From Bacteroidales bacterium (GTDB taxonomy: Bacteria > Bacteroidota > Bacteroidia > Bacteroidales > P3), in the NCBI GenBank assembly GCA_016296345.1, contig JAEDJL010000047.1, positions 1 to 12,956 of the forward strand: a stretch of DNA of 12,956 nucleotides, in the 5' to 3' direction. Position 1 is the stretch's first letter. The number at the start of each line of letters is the position of its first letter. Positions 1 to 6,656 of this stretch are shown here, in pieces. The notes below the pieces were generated by a model. That model was given only the letters and a program-made list of their open reading frames with translations, was not told where the DNA came from and searched no databases. The translations under genes and the position numbers were made by a program.

Positions 1-764
1 AATCCTTCTATCATCTGATGTTTGCCAATGGTAAATTCAAGAGGCTGATAGGCTCTTGTTTTGTCATGTCTGCCCTCTGCAACTGCAATTTCTTCAACAG
101 ATGTGTCAAACAATCTGCCGTCGAAAAAACGACCTGCGTAATGTACTCTGACTTTGTTGCCCTCTGAGGGTTTTACCTCGCCACCCTTGGAGATTTGTTT
201 GTAATATACTCCGTCTGTTGCGACGTCGCTGTAATTATTTTTGTGCAAATACTCGACCAAGGCGGTCATTTCGACTGCTTGAAGGCTGTCTGCAACTCTT
301 TGTTGCTCCTTTGCCAAGCGTTGTTGCTCTTCTTGAAACTCTTGGGTGGTCATCAGCTTTTCTATCTTGACGGTATAGTAAGCAAAGTCGCCCTTTTTGA
401 AAAATGGAGGCAGCTGTTGCATCTTTGCAATGGAGTCATAAGGAAAGGCAAAGGTGTATTGCTCACCTTCTTTCATCAAAAACAATCCGTCAATCAAGTC
501 TCCCTTGAATGCTCTGTTGGCTTCCATTGCTCCAAAAGTAGGTTGGGCAGGAGTGCCGAGGCTCGAAAACACAAGAGAATCCCCATACGCAACAGCATAG
601 TTTCCTATCACTATATCACCTTCAACAACGGCTCTGCCCTTCGGGTTCTTTGTTTCAACCTTGTACCATACGCCGCTTTCGGAACGGCTGAAACCATCTT
701 TGATTTGCGAAAATCCTGCAAGGCTTGCAAGAAAGAACGAGGTAAATACGAATATCTTTTTCAT
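1..764 (-). CDS. FKBP-type peptidyl-prolyl isomerase, exported, two-domain (C-terminus cut by window edge)
   Basis: The frame is open from an ATG at 764 to the left edge, giving 254 residues with no stop, so the 3' end is missing. Residues 1-20 (MKKIFVFTSFFLASLAGFSQ) look like a signal peptide without a lipobox cysteine, suggesting a soluble periplasmic or secreted protein. Residues about 35-135 form a degenerate FKBP-like domain lacking the usual active-site aromatics. A Gln/Glu-rich helical linker follows at about 138-165, then a second FKBP domain beginning GVYYKQISKGG. In this second domain VHYAG and GRLFDTS supply the FKBP12 Tyr26, Phe36 and Asp37 equivalents. The sequence stops just after QMIEG; the next codon starts TT, so the Trp59 position is Phe or Leu. 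FKBPs catalyse cis/trans isomerisation of X-Pro bonds and act as chaperones. It has the same layout as its upstream neighbour (34 nt gap), so the two are probably duplicates. Confidence 0.9.
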   Translation of the reverse strand, partial: MKKIFVFTSFFLASLAGFSQIKDGFSRSESGVWYKVETKNPKGRAVVEGDIVIGNYAVAYGDSLVFSSLGTPAQPTFGAMEANRAFKGDLIDGLFLMKEGEQYTFAFPYDSIAKMQQLPPFFKKGDFAYYTVKIEKLMTTQEFQEEQQRLAKEQQRVADSLQAVEMTALVEYLHKNNYSDVATDGVYYKQISKGGEVKPSEGNKVRVHYAGRFFDGRLFDTSVEEIAVAEGRHDKTRAYQPLEFTIGKHQMIEG

Positions 765-798
765 CTTTCAAACTTTAATTTAACTATTATCTCTAAAT

Positions 799-1683
799 CT
801 ATTTAACATCAACAAGTTCCAAGTCAAAAATAAGAGGAGTAAATGGTGCTATCGCGCCAAATCCGCCTTCTCCGTAGGCGAGTTTTGAAGGTATGAGTAT
901 GCGACATTTTTCTCCCTTGTGCATATAGCTCACTCCTTCGGTCCAACCGGCTATCAATCCGTCATCTCCCAAAATGAACTCGAAAGGTTGGTAAATCTGA
1001 CCTGGGTTATGGATTTTTCCTTTGAGGGCGTGTTCTTTTACATTGGTGTCCAACATTTTTCCCGTGGTGTCTGACACAGTGTAATTGACCAATACGGTCT
1101 TGCCGAACTCTGCTTTTGTGCCGTCGGTTGTTGTTGTTTTCAGAACGAAAAGTCCGCTCGACCTGCGTTCTGCCTTGGGATATTTTCTCAAAACGAAGTC
1201 CATAAGCACCGAGTCTTCACTCGAAAAGCGTTCGTTCAGCTCTTTGTCATGCTCCGACAGCTCCTTTTGGGAAATTATCTGGTGAATTTTCAAGTAAAAG
1301 CACACTTTGTCGTCAGGTCTGCACACAAGACCGCCCACATATTTGGCAACGCTGTCGGCAGGAGCTCTCATCTGTGCAGAATCTCCAATATGCATATTGA
1401 GGAGAAACTCATCCATGCTGCCAACTCGCGGATCTTCAATCTTGAATAGCCTGTCGGGTGAACCAAAGTTTGAAGACAGCACCAAGGTATCATTCAATCG
1501 TATCTCCAACTCTCCCAAAAGAATATCTCCAACCTTTGCTTTAGGTGCCGACTTGTTCTCTACGCAATGCTTAAACTCAAATCCCAAATCGGTTTTGACA
1601 AATCCGTTGTCTTTTTCGCCGCTCGAACAAGCTGCAACCAAAGACGAAATCAACAATATATCGAAAACTTTTCTCAGTTTCAT
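799..1683 (-). CDS. FKBP-type peptidyl-prolyl isomerase lipoprotein with two FKBP domains
   Basis: 294 residues. The N-terminus is a lipoprotein signal: a hydrophobic stretch at residues 9-18 and lipobox LVAAC with Cys19 as the lipidated residue, followed by SSGEKDN. The first FKBP-like domain (about 43-135) is degenerate and has no Trp or AYG motif. The second (about 193-294) keeps Tyr in VNYTVS, Asp in GKMLDTN, Trp in GLIAGWTEGV and Tyr in LAYGEGG. These match FKBP12 Tyr26, Asp37, Trp59 and Tyr82, so this domain is the best candidate for real prolyl isomerase activity among the three FKBPs here. It lies 8 nt after the stop of the preceding FKBP gene, so co-transcription is very likely. The likely location is a lipid-anchored envelope protein; which membrane and side cannot be decided from sequence. 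Confidence 0.93.
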   Translation of the reverse strand: MKLRKVFDILLISSLVAACSSGEKDNGFVKTDLGFEFKHCVENKSAPKAKVGDILLGELEIRLNDTLVLSSNFGSPDRLFKIEDPRVGSMDEFLLNMHIGDSAQMRAPADSVAKYVGGLVCRPDDKVCFYLKIHQIISQKELSEHDKELNERFSSEDSVLMDFVLRKYPKAERRSSGLFVLKTTTTDGTKAEFGKTVLVNYTVSDTTGKMLDTNVKEHALKGKIHNPGQIYQPFEFILGDDGLIAGWTEGVSYMHKGEKCRILIPSKLAYGEGGFGAIAPFTPLIFDLELVDVK

Positions 1684-1691
1684 ATTTTACT

Positions 1692-2252
1692 CTAATTCAA
1701 TTTGCTAACACTTAAAACATAAACCAAACTTGCAGACTTGGGAACTTTGTTTCCGTCTCCCGAAAGCCCGTAAGCCATATTGTAAGGCACAATAACTCTC
1801 GCCCTTGTGCCGTCCGACATTGCCTCTATGGCAGTTTGCAGCCCCAAAGGCATATTTCCGCCCTTTCCTATGGTTAAAACAATATCTCCGTCGGTCTTTG
1901 AAGAAAATATTTTCTCACCTGTAAGCAACTCACAGTCGTATTGCACTTTAACCTTGTCGCCTTGAACGAAAGCTTTACCATTTCCTTTTGTCAATTTCTG
2001 CACATACACTCCTTCTTTCTGCTCCATGTCCCACCCTCTGCGGCTTATGTAAGATGCAATCCTCTCCTGCTCTTTTTTGAGCATGACTTTGTTGGCTTCC
2101 ATCAGCTTTTCTTCTTGCGAAAGTTTCTCTTTTTCTGCCTGTTCTGCTGCTTGACTTGAACAAGAGGATAAGTCTTCCTCTTGATATGACCTTGTGCAGG
2201 CACACAACAAGCACACGCTCAAAGCAATCAGTCTTACGCTCCTATTTGTCAT
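1692..2252 (-). CDS. FKBP-type peptidyl-prolyl isomerase lipoprotein, single domain
   Basis: 186 residues. The signal peptide ends in LLCAC, with Cys19 as the likely lipidated residue; Cys at -2 is unusual. Residues about 30-68 are Glu/Lys/Gln-rich and probably helical or coiled-coil. The FKBP domain covers about 79-186. Compared with FKBP12, Tyr26 (VQYDCEL) and Tyr82 (MAYGLSG) are kept. The FD pair reads IF (GEKIFSS) and the Trp59 position is Leu (MPLGLQTAIEAM), so catalysis may be weak and a chaperone role is possible. The start codon lies inside the end of the upstream DHH phosphoesterase gene (11 nt overlap), which suggests translational coupling. In gliding Flavobacteria the FKBP lipoprotein GldI is related. 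I recall similar neighbourhoods there, but orthology is not shown by this sequence. Confidence 0.92.
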   Translation of the reverse strand: MTNRSVRLIALSVCLLCACTRSYQEEDLSSCSSQAAEQAEKEKLSQEEKLMEANKVMLKKEQERIASYISRRGWDMEQKEGVYVQKLTKGNGKAFVQGDKVKVQYDCELLTGEKIFSSKTDGDIVLTIGKGGNMPLGLQTAIEAMSDGTRARVIVPYNMAYGLSGDGNKVPKSASLVYVLSVSKLN

Positions 2253-3255
2253 ACAATCGCTTTTCTATTTGTTGCTCCAAAATTTTGCAAGTCAGATCCA
2301 AACCGAGAGAAGACGTCCCTCCGGCTGCCTGAACGTGTCCTCCGCCTTCCCAATATCGGGCTGCAAACTTATTGACATCGACCTTTGGCGAAAGCGAACG
2401 AAATGACATTCTGATAACTTCCCCTCTTTCCGAAAGCAATGCTGCAAACCTCACTCCCTCAATGCGTAAAGCATAGTTCACAACCCCTTCCAAGTCGCCT
2501 TTTTTGAAGTCGTAACGCCTCAACTCTTTCTTTGAAACCGCCATATAGGCAGCTCCTTTTTCGGGAAAGACCTTCAATTTGTCTTTGAGCATAAATCCCA
2601 AAAGTCTCAGTCTGTTTTCGCTCGACAAATCGATAACTTGACGCTTTACTGCCGCAATATCCACCCCTCTTTCGGTCAAATCACCTGCCACATCGAACAC
2701 ATCTCTTCTCGAACAGGAGTGAGAAAAGCTGCCGGTGTCGGTACAAATGCCGGCATACAAAACTGTGGCACAATCTATTGTGATATTTTTTTCGTCAAGC
2801 GACGAAAGAATTTTATAAACCAACTCACAGGTTGAAGAAGCCTTGGTATCGGAAAACAGAAGCCCTATGTTGTCGGGATTTTCATGATGATCTATCACCA
2901 CCTTGGGGCAGGTCATCTGCTGCAAACGGCTCTCGATTTGTTCACAAGTGCGAGCGTAGGTGCAAAAGTCAAGACATACAAGCAAATCTGCCTGTTCCAA
3001 GGCTACCCTGACAGCCTTTTCGGCACAAGAAACAATCAGATAATCAACATCTTTCAAAAACGGAGACATCGACAAGGGAAATTCGTTGGGGTAAACAATC
3101 GTTGCTTTTTTACCCATTGCCTTCAAGTAATGCCAAAGCCCCGCAGTAGAGCCTATGGCATCGCCGTCCGGATTGAAATGTCCGACTAAAACTATGTTGT
3201 CCGAGCCTGAGAGCAATTTGCCAAACTCTTCTATCTTGTCTTTGTCAAAATTCAT
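2242..3255 (-). CDS. nrnA: DHH/DHHA1 family phosphoesterase, NrnA-like nanoRNase / pAp phosphatase
   Basis: 337 residues from the ATG at 3255. The DHH catalytic domain shows the metal-binding motifs in order: GHFNPDGDAIGS (residues about 25-36), LDF (95-97), VIDHHENP (DHH at 122-124) and YAGICTDTGSF (167-177). The DHHA1 domain ends with GGGHVQAAGG (about 304-313), which binds the substrate phosphate. Family members degrade 2-5 nt RNA fragments, and many also hydrolyse pAp to AMP or linear pApA; the exact substrate cannot be told from sequence. The reading frame stays open to an ATG at 3303, but that ATG lies within the promoter -7 element. The start at 3255 is therefore chosen, and it gives the normal family length. 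It is the first gene of an operon and overlaps the next gene, an FKBP lipoprotein, by 11 nt. The protein is cytoplasmic. Confidence 0.92.
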   Translation of the reverse strand: MNFDKDKIEEFGKLLSGSDNIVLVGHFNPDGDAIGSTAGLWHYLKAMGKKATIVYPNEFPLSMSPFLKDVDYLIVSCAEKAVRVALEQADLLVCLDFCTYARTCEQIESRLQQMTCPKVVIDHHENPDNIGLLFSDTKASSTCELVYKILSSLDEKNITIDCATVLYAGICTDTGSFSHSCSRRDVFDVAGDLTERGVDIAAVKRQVIDLSSENRLRLLGFMLKDKLKVFPEKGAAYMAVSKKELRRYDFKKGDLEGVVNYALRIEGVRFAALLSERGEVIRMSFRSLSPKVDVNKFAARYWEGGGHVQAAGGTSSLGLDLTCKILEQQIEKRLYDK

Positions 3256-3290
3256 ATCTCTGCAAAAACCAAATGTTTGGTAAAATCTTG

Positions 3291-3322
3291 CAAAGATATA
3301 CATTATTTTCGAGAGAAATCAA
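3291..3322 (-). promoter_or_regulatory. Bacteroidota housekeeping-type promoter for the nrnA-FKBP operon
   Basis: On the minus strand, TTG (3322-3320) is followed after 21 nt by TATCTTTG (3298-3291). This matches the known Bacteroidota -33 (TTTG) and -7 (TAnnTTTG) elements. The start site should be a few bases below 3291, giving a leader of roughly 30 nt before the ATG at 3255. The leader contains a small inverted repeat, CCAAA/TTTGG, around 3269-3280. The position of the promoter decides the start codon of the gene. Confidence 0.8.
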
Positions 3323-3360
3323 CTCCTTTCAAGAGAAAAACACACATACTTATTCACAAC

Positions 3361-3852
3361 TTAATTTTCTCTCTTGCAGGGAGTAAATTCCTCAAAGGTA
3401 TTGTCGGAATAGAACACCATTATGCGACTGATTTGCTTGCTTTGTGGTTGAACGGGGTGCAAATCGTCGTTTTTTTGAGCCGCAACGCTCTCCCTTACCT
3501 TGGTTTTGCGACTTTTTGCAGACGTTTTTTGAGGGTTTTCTTCGGCAAATTGTTCTGCTTTTTCGTCTTGCAAAGAAAGTAAATCCTCAGTTTGTCCGCC
3601 AAAAGAGAATAAATCGCGACCGATTTCTTCCTCTTTGGACGATTTAAGCATGTTTCCTCTTCCGTTTACGAGCCAATCGTAGTTTAGTTGTGGATATTTT
3701 TCAAGCAACTTATTGACAAAATCCAAGCTCGGCTTGTTTCTGCCCGACAAAATGTGCGAAACACTTGAAGGTTGTACCCCTATGTTGTTTGCCAATTCCA
3801 ATGCCGTAAGTTTGAAGTACGACATCAATTCAACAATTCTCCCTTGTATCAT
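3361..3852 (-). CDS. XRE-family helix-turn-helix regulator with a conserved short C-terminal tail
   Basis: 163 residues. Residues about 5-65 form an XRE/Cro-type HTH: scaffold helix TALELANNIG, recognition helix QPSSVSHILSG, then NKPSLDFVNKLLEKYP and DWLVNGRGNM. Residues about 70-140 are a Lys/Glu/Gln-rich, probably disordered linker. The C-terminus ISRIMVFYSDNTFEEFTP resembles the tail I recall on many short Bacteroidales HTH proteins of unknown function. It has no signal or membrane segment, so it is a cytoplasmic DNA-binding protein, target unknown. The start codon sits only 5 bp from the first of six TTAC-N4-GTRA palindromes in the upstream region, which suggests autoregulation. The ATG at 3852 is the only good start. 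No strong terminator follows before the nrnA promoter. Confidence 0.88.
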   Translation of the reverse strand: MIQGRIVELMSYFKLTALELANNIGVQPSSVSHILSGRNKPSLDFVNKLLEKYPQLNYDWLVNGRGNMLKSSKEEEIGRDLFSFGGQTEDLLSLQDEKAEQFAEENPQKTSAKSRKTKVRESVAAQKNDDLHPVQPQSKQISRIMVFYSDNTFEEFTPCKREN

Positions 3853-3857
3853 GATTT

Positions 3858-4170
3858 TTACTTTTGTAAACTACTCTTCTTTATTACTTTTGTAAATCAA
3901 GTTGATATATTCTCGGTATATTTTCTTGATTTACATCTGTAATAATGCTTACGAATAGTTGTACAAAAGGTTACATCCAAGCATTACTTTAATTCGCTAC
4001 CACCATATTTAATAAACATTTGAGTAAATTACTTTTGTGATTTAGCCATATGGCATTTGCTTATTCTTACTTCAACAATCAAGACTTCAGACCTGCTATT
4101 TGGATATGCTAAAATTACTTTTGTGAAATATAGAATTTGGGAACACTGACCTTTATTTTTACTTTTGTAA
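3858..4170. repeat. Six-copy array of the 12-bp palindrome TTAC-N4-GTRA (candidate operators)
   Basis: Copies are at 3858-3869 and 3884-3895 (TTACTTTTGTAA), 3931-3942 (TTACATCTGTAA), 4029-4040 and 4115-4126 (TTACTTTTGTGA), and 4159-4170 (TTACTTTTGTAA). The centres are 26, 47, 98, 86 and 44 bp apart. The arms TTAC/GTAA are conserved even where the spacer differs (ATCT at 3931), which points to selection for a two-fold-symmetric protein site. The five copies with TTTT also contain TACTTTTG, an exact plus-strand match to the Bacteroidota -7 element TAnnTTTG. The array fills the gene-free region upstream of the HTH gene, so that regulator is the natural candidate binder. That link is inference. 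Confidence 0.7.
4136..4167 (+). promoter_or_regulatory. Promoter-like sequence on the plus strand, no known gene downstream
   Basis: TTTG at 4136-4139 is separated by 20 nt from TACTTTTG at 4160-4167, matching the Bacteroidota -33/-7 arrangement in both sequence and spacing. Transcription would start near 4174 and run towards the 3' end of the helicase gene, antisense to it. The -7 element is embedded in one of the TTAC-N4-GTRA palindromes, so a protein bound there would block it. No convincing protein gene follows. A non-coding or antisense RNA is possible but unproven. Confidence 0.45.
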
Positions 4171-4301
4171 ATCTAAAATCTCATATTATTCGCTCCGTTT
4201 AGAGCATTTGAGGCATTGAAACCATTCTTTAAGCAAGCATTTACAGAGAAAAATTCACCCCTTCGGCAAGGCAAAATACCAAGAGTAAATATGACAAAAA
4301 C

Positions 4302-4377
4302 AAAACGGCGTTTCACAAAAATAAATCGCCATTTTGCTCGACTGAAACGCCGTTTTATTTTGCCAAAACGGCGTTTT
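4302..4377. repeat. Cluster of three AAAACG(C/G)CGTTTT palindromes downstream of the helicase gene
   Basis: Copies: 4302-4313 (AAAACGGCGTTT), 4345-4356 (AAACGCCGTTTT) and 4365-4377 (AAAACGGCGTTTT). A decayed relative, AAATCGCCATTTTG, is at 4323-4336. Each unit is self-complementary around one central base, and neighbouring copies are in opposite orientation. Positions 4302-4315 and 4343-4356 are therefore a perfect 14-bp inverted repeat, and 4345-4356 can also pair with 4365-4376. The transcript could form alternative hairpins just after the helicase stop codon. The same unit recurs at 10546-10601 and 11497-11509. Confidence 0.75.
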
Positions 4378-4380
4378 ATT

Positions 4381-4397
4381 TCAGGCGTTTTGCCTGA
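4381..4397 (-). terminator. Hairpin overlapping the helicase stop codon
   Basis: TCAGGC (4381-4386) and GCCTGA (4392-4397) are a perfect 6-bp inverted repeat with a 5-nt GTTTT loop. They cover the last codons and the TGA stop of the helicase. There is no long U run immediately after it, so on its own it is a weak terminator. Together with the palindrome cluster just downstream it may end or stabilise the helicase mRNA. Confidence 0.4.
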
Positions 4398-6525
4398 TTA
4401 TTTCCAACAACTGCTCTCCGTACTTTTCTATCTTCTTTTTTCCCAATCCCTTAATCTCGCCAAGGGCTTCCAAACTTTGAGGTCGCTTTGCACAAATTCC
4501 CTCCAAAGCTGCGTTTGAGAAGATGCAGAATGCAGGCAGCTTCTCTTGGTCTGCTTGTTCTTTCCTCCAATGTTTCAAGGCTTGATATAGTTCGTCTGTT
4601 TCTTGGTAGAGTTTGTCCAACTTCACATAATCGTCGTTTTTCTTCTCTTCTTTTTGTGTCGAAGTCTTGTCTTGACTTTTTGCCTTGCCGACATAGTTGT
4701 CGTAATATGTCCATTTGAGTTTGTCTCCTTCGGCAATGGTCTTGTTTTTTAGCGAAAGATATTCATTAAGGTCGAAGTCATTCTCTTGAATGTAAGCAAG
4801 AAGTCGCCATTTCAGCTCACACTCGTTGCCAAAGCGGACAAAGCTCTCTTCAATCTTCTCTTGGTCTTTTTCTGATGCCTTTTCGGTGTCTGCATTCCCT
4901 GCTGCCTTAATGTAGGTGTGGACAAGATAGGCTTGAGAGAGGAAGTAGTTGCTTGCTTTGACGCATCGCTCTTTCAAATGTGTCTTATTATCGATTATTG
5001 TCCTCATTTGGTTGAGAAATCGTCTCGATACATCTGTTATGTTTTCCTTTATTGCCTGTTCCACAACCGAGAAAGACTGTCGCAACTCGTCTTCAAGGTA
5101 TGGGAAAACGAAATTACTAAGTTCTATTTGCATGGAACAGAGAGTCGAAAATGAGAATATTTCTTCCAAACTTTGAAAATAAAATTCAAATCGGTCGTTT
5201 TCAAAGGTTGTTTCATCGGCTTGGTTTGCCGATTGCTCTTGCGAAAAGGCGTTTATCTGATTGTCGGTTATCACAAGCGAGGGTGTGAATGGTGCGGCGA
5301 GCGTCAAACCTTCCAATGTGCGGCAACGGCTGATTGCAACGTAGTATTGTCCGTGTGTGAAGCAGTCTTCTGTATCTATGATGGCTTTGTCGAATGTCAA
5401 TCCCTGACTTTTGTGAACTGTTATAGCCCATGCAAGCCTCAAAGGGTACTGTGTGAATGTTCCTGTTACCTCTTTTTCAATCTCTTTTGTGCGTTTGTTG
5501 AGTTTGTAATGGCATTTTTCCCATGTGTAAGGCTCTACAATTACTTCCTTTCCGCCTTCGTCAAGCCTTACAACGATGTTTTTTTCTTCTGCTTCGACAA
5601 CTTCGCCAATCGAACCATTGTAATATTCTTTTTCTATGCCTGAATGGTTGTAATCGTTCTTGATAAACATAACCTGAGCGCCCTTTTTGAGTTCCAAAGT
5701 GCTGCTGTTGGGATAGCTTTTCTCGTCAAAGTCGCCTGTAATCTCGCATTCATAAAACACACTCGGAGAGTCGATTTGTGCAAGTTTGGTATTGTTGATG
5801 TGGTTTGCCCTTCGGTTGTAGCTACACAGTATCACACAACCTTCGTTGTCCTTTTCTGTAACATCGGGCGAGTATCTGAGGTTGAGAGAGTTGGTTATGT
5901 TTTGAGTAATATGGTTTTCTCTCAAATGATTGAGTATGTTGATAAACTCTCTGTCGCTCTGGCGGTAGATATGGTCAAGTTCTATGGTGTGGAATTGAGA
6001 CATCTGCCATGCAGGAGAAGAAAAGAAATAAGGTGTTTGGTAATATTCGGAAAGCAACTGCCACTCCTGCTCGGGCATAACGGGCGGCAACTGGCTCAAA
6101 TCGCCGATTAGCAACATCTGAACGCCTCCGAAAGGTCGGTTTGAGTAGCGATAGCGAATACGTCTGAGTGTTTTGTCAATCTGTTCCAACACATCTGCCC
6201 TCACCATCGAGATTTCGTCGATGATAATAAGGTCCAAGCTGCGAATGATGTCAAGTTTTGCCCTTCTAAATCGCTTGAAGTCCAATTTTTGTCCCGGAAT
6301 GTAAGGACCGAAATCAAGTTGCAGGAAAGAATGTATGGTTTGCCCTTCGGCATTAAGGGCTGCCACTCCCGTGGGAGCAAGAACGACATGACGCTTTTTG
6401 AGAGTTTTGACAAGGCTTTTGAGGAATGTGGTTTTTCCCGTGCCTGCTTTTCCTGTCAAAAAGATGTTTTTGTTTGTCTGTTCGACGTACTTTCGTGCCA
6501 ACTCTAACTTTTGATTGGTTTCCAT
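4381..6525 (-). CDS. Pif1-like superfamily 1 DNA helicase with C-terminal HRDC domain
   Basis: 714 residues. Helicase motifs in order: Walker A GKAGTGKTT (about 25-33), motif Ia LAPTGVAA (49-56), Walker B DLIIIDEIS (98-106), motif III GDLSQLPPV (141-149), the UvrD/Pif1-type HKSQGLTFD (371-379) and motif VI YVAISRCRTLEGL (395-407). A Lys/Glu-rich helical section of about 220 residues follows. The last 55 or so residues (FCIFSNAALEGICAKRP to the end, with GLGKKKIEKYG) form an HRDC domain that helps bind DNA. Pif1-family enzymes are 5'-3' ATP-dependent helicases that resolve G-quadruplexes, R-loops or stalled forks; the substrate here is unknown. It follows a strong terminator, but I saw no perfect promoter in the 13 bases between that terminator and the ATG, so its start site is unclear. 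It appears monocistronic. Confidence 0.93.
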   Translation of the reverse strand: METNQKLELARKYVEQTNKNIFLTGKAGTGKTTFLKSLVKTLKKRHVVLAPTGVAALNAEGQTIHSFLQLDFGPYIPGQKLDFKRFRRAKLDIIRSLDLIIIDEISMVRADVLEQIDKTLRRIRYRYSNRPFGGVQMLLIGDLSQLPPVMPEQEWQLLSEYYQTPYFFSSPAWQMSQFHTIELDHIYRQSDREFINILNHLRENHITQNITNSLNLRYSPDVTEKDNEGCVILCSYNRRANHINNTKLAQIDSPSVFYECEITGDFDEKSYPNSSTLELKKGAQVMFIKNDYNHSGIEKEYYNGSIGEVVEAEEKNIVVRLDEGGKEVIVEPYTWEKCHYKLNKRTKEIEKEVTGTFTQYPLRLAWAITVHKSQGLTFDKAIIDTEDCFTHGQYYVAISRCRTLEGLTLAAPFTPSLVITDNQINAFSQEQSANQADETTFENDRFEFYFQSLEEIFSFSTLCSMQIELSNFVFPYLEDELRQSFSVVEQAIKENITDVSRRFLNQMRTIIDNKTHLKERCVKASNYFLSQAYLVHTYIKAAGNADTEKASEKDQEKIEESFVRFGNECELKWRLLAYIQENDFDLNEYLSLKNKTIAEGDKLKWTYYDNYVGKAKSQDKTSTQKEEKKNDDYVKLDKLYQETDELYQALKHWRKEQADQEKLPAFCIFSNAALEGICAKRPQSLEALGEIKGLGKKKIEKYGEQLLEIIRQNA

Positions 6526-6538
6526 GGGCTGATGTTTG

Positions 6539-6575
6539 AAAAAAAAAGCAAGTTCCGAAATATCGAAACCTGCTT
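6539..6575 (-). terminator. Intrinsic terminator of the transketolase-VWA operon
   Basis: On the minus strand the 30-nt segment 6575-6546 folds into a 13-bp stem (two G-U pairs) with a 4-nt UAUU loop. It is followed directly by nine U residues (6547-6539 region). It lies about 80 nt after the stop of the transketolase C-terminal gene and ends 13 nt before the helicase start. A second small hairpin, ACGCAT/ATGCGT (6612-6629), precedes it. Confidence 0.85.
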
Positions 6576-6656
6576 GAAATATATAGATTAGTTGAAAAGC
6601 AACAAAGCCAAACGCATCTTTATATGCGTCCTTCTTTGCTGCGACTGCCTCTGTTC

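Larger units (their letters stand above)
3853..4380. other. Gene-free 528-bp regulatory/repeat region
   Basis: No protein gene is supported on either strand. The right-hand part (4302-4380) holds the AAAACG(C/G)CGTTTT palindrome cluster. The middle has a plus-strand promoter-like sequence (4136-4167). The left two-thirds hold six TTAC-N4-GTRA palindromes reaching to the HTH start. The DNA is AT-rich between the sites. This stretch must contain the promoter of the HTH gene, but no clear minus-strand TAnnTTTG was found; ACCTTTTG around 3971-3964 is one mismatch away. Confidence 0.6.

Noticed and set aside
195..806. Plus-strand 203-residue open frame opposite the first FKBP gene
   Set aside because: It is the antisense shadow of a clear FKBP gene that reaches the left edge. 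The translation has no recognisable motif and no promoter is visible.
3858..4170. CRISPR array suggested by repeated TTACTTTTGTAA units
   Set aside because: The repeats are only 12 bp, spacing is irregular (26-98 bp between centres), and there are no cas genes in the window.
4216..4518. Plus-strand 100-residue open frame downstream of the plus-strand promoter, with repeated KRRF peptides
   Set aside because: It begins with TTG, runs about 137 bases into the helicase coding region on the opposite strand, and its KRRF repeats merely translate the palindromes. No domain or ribosome binding site is seen.
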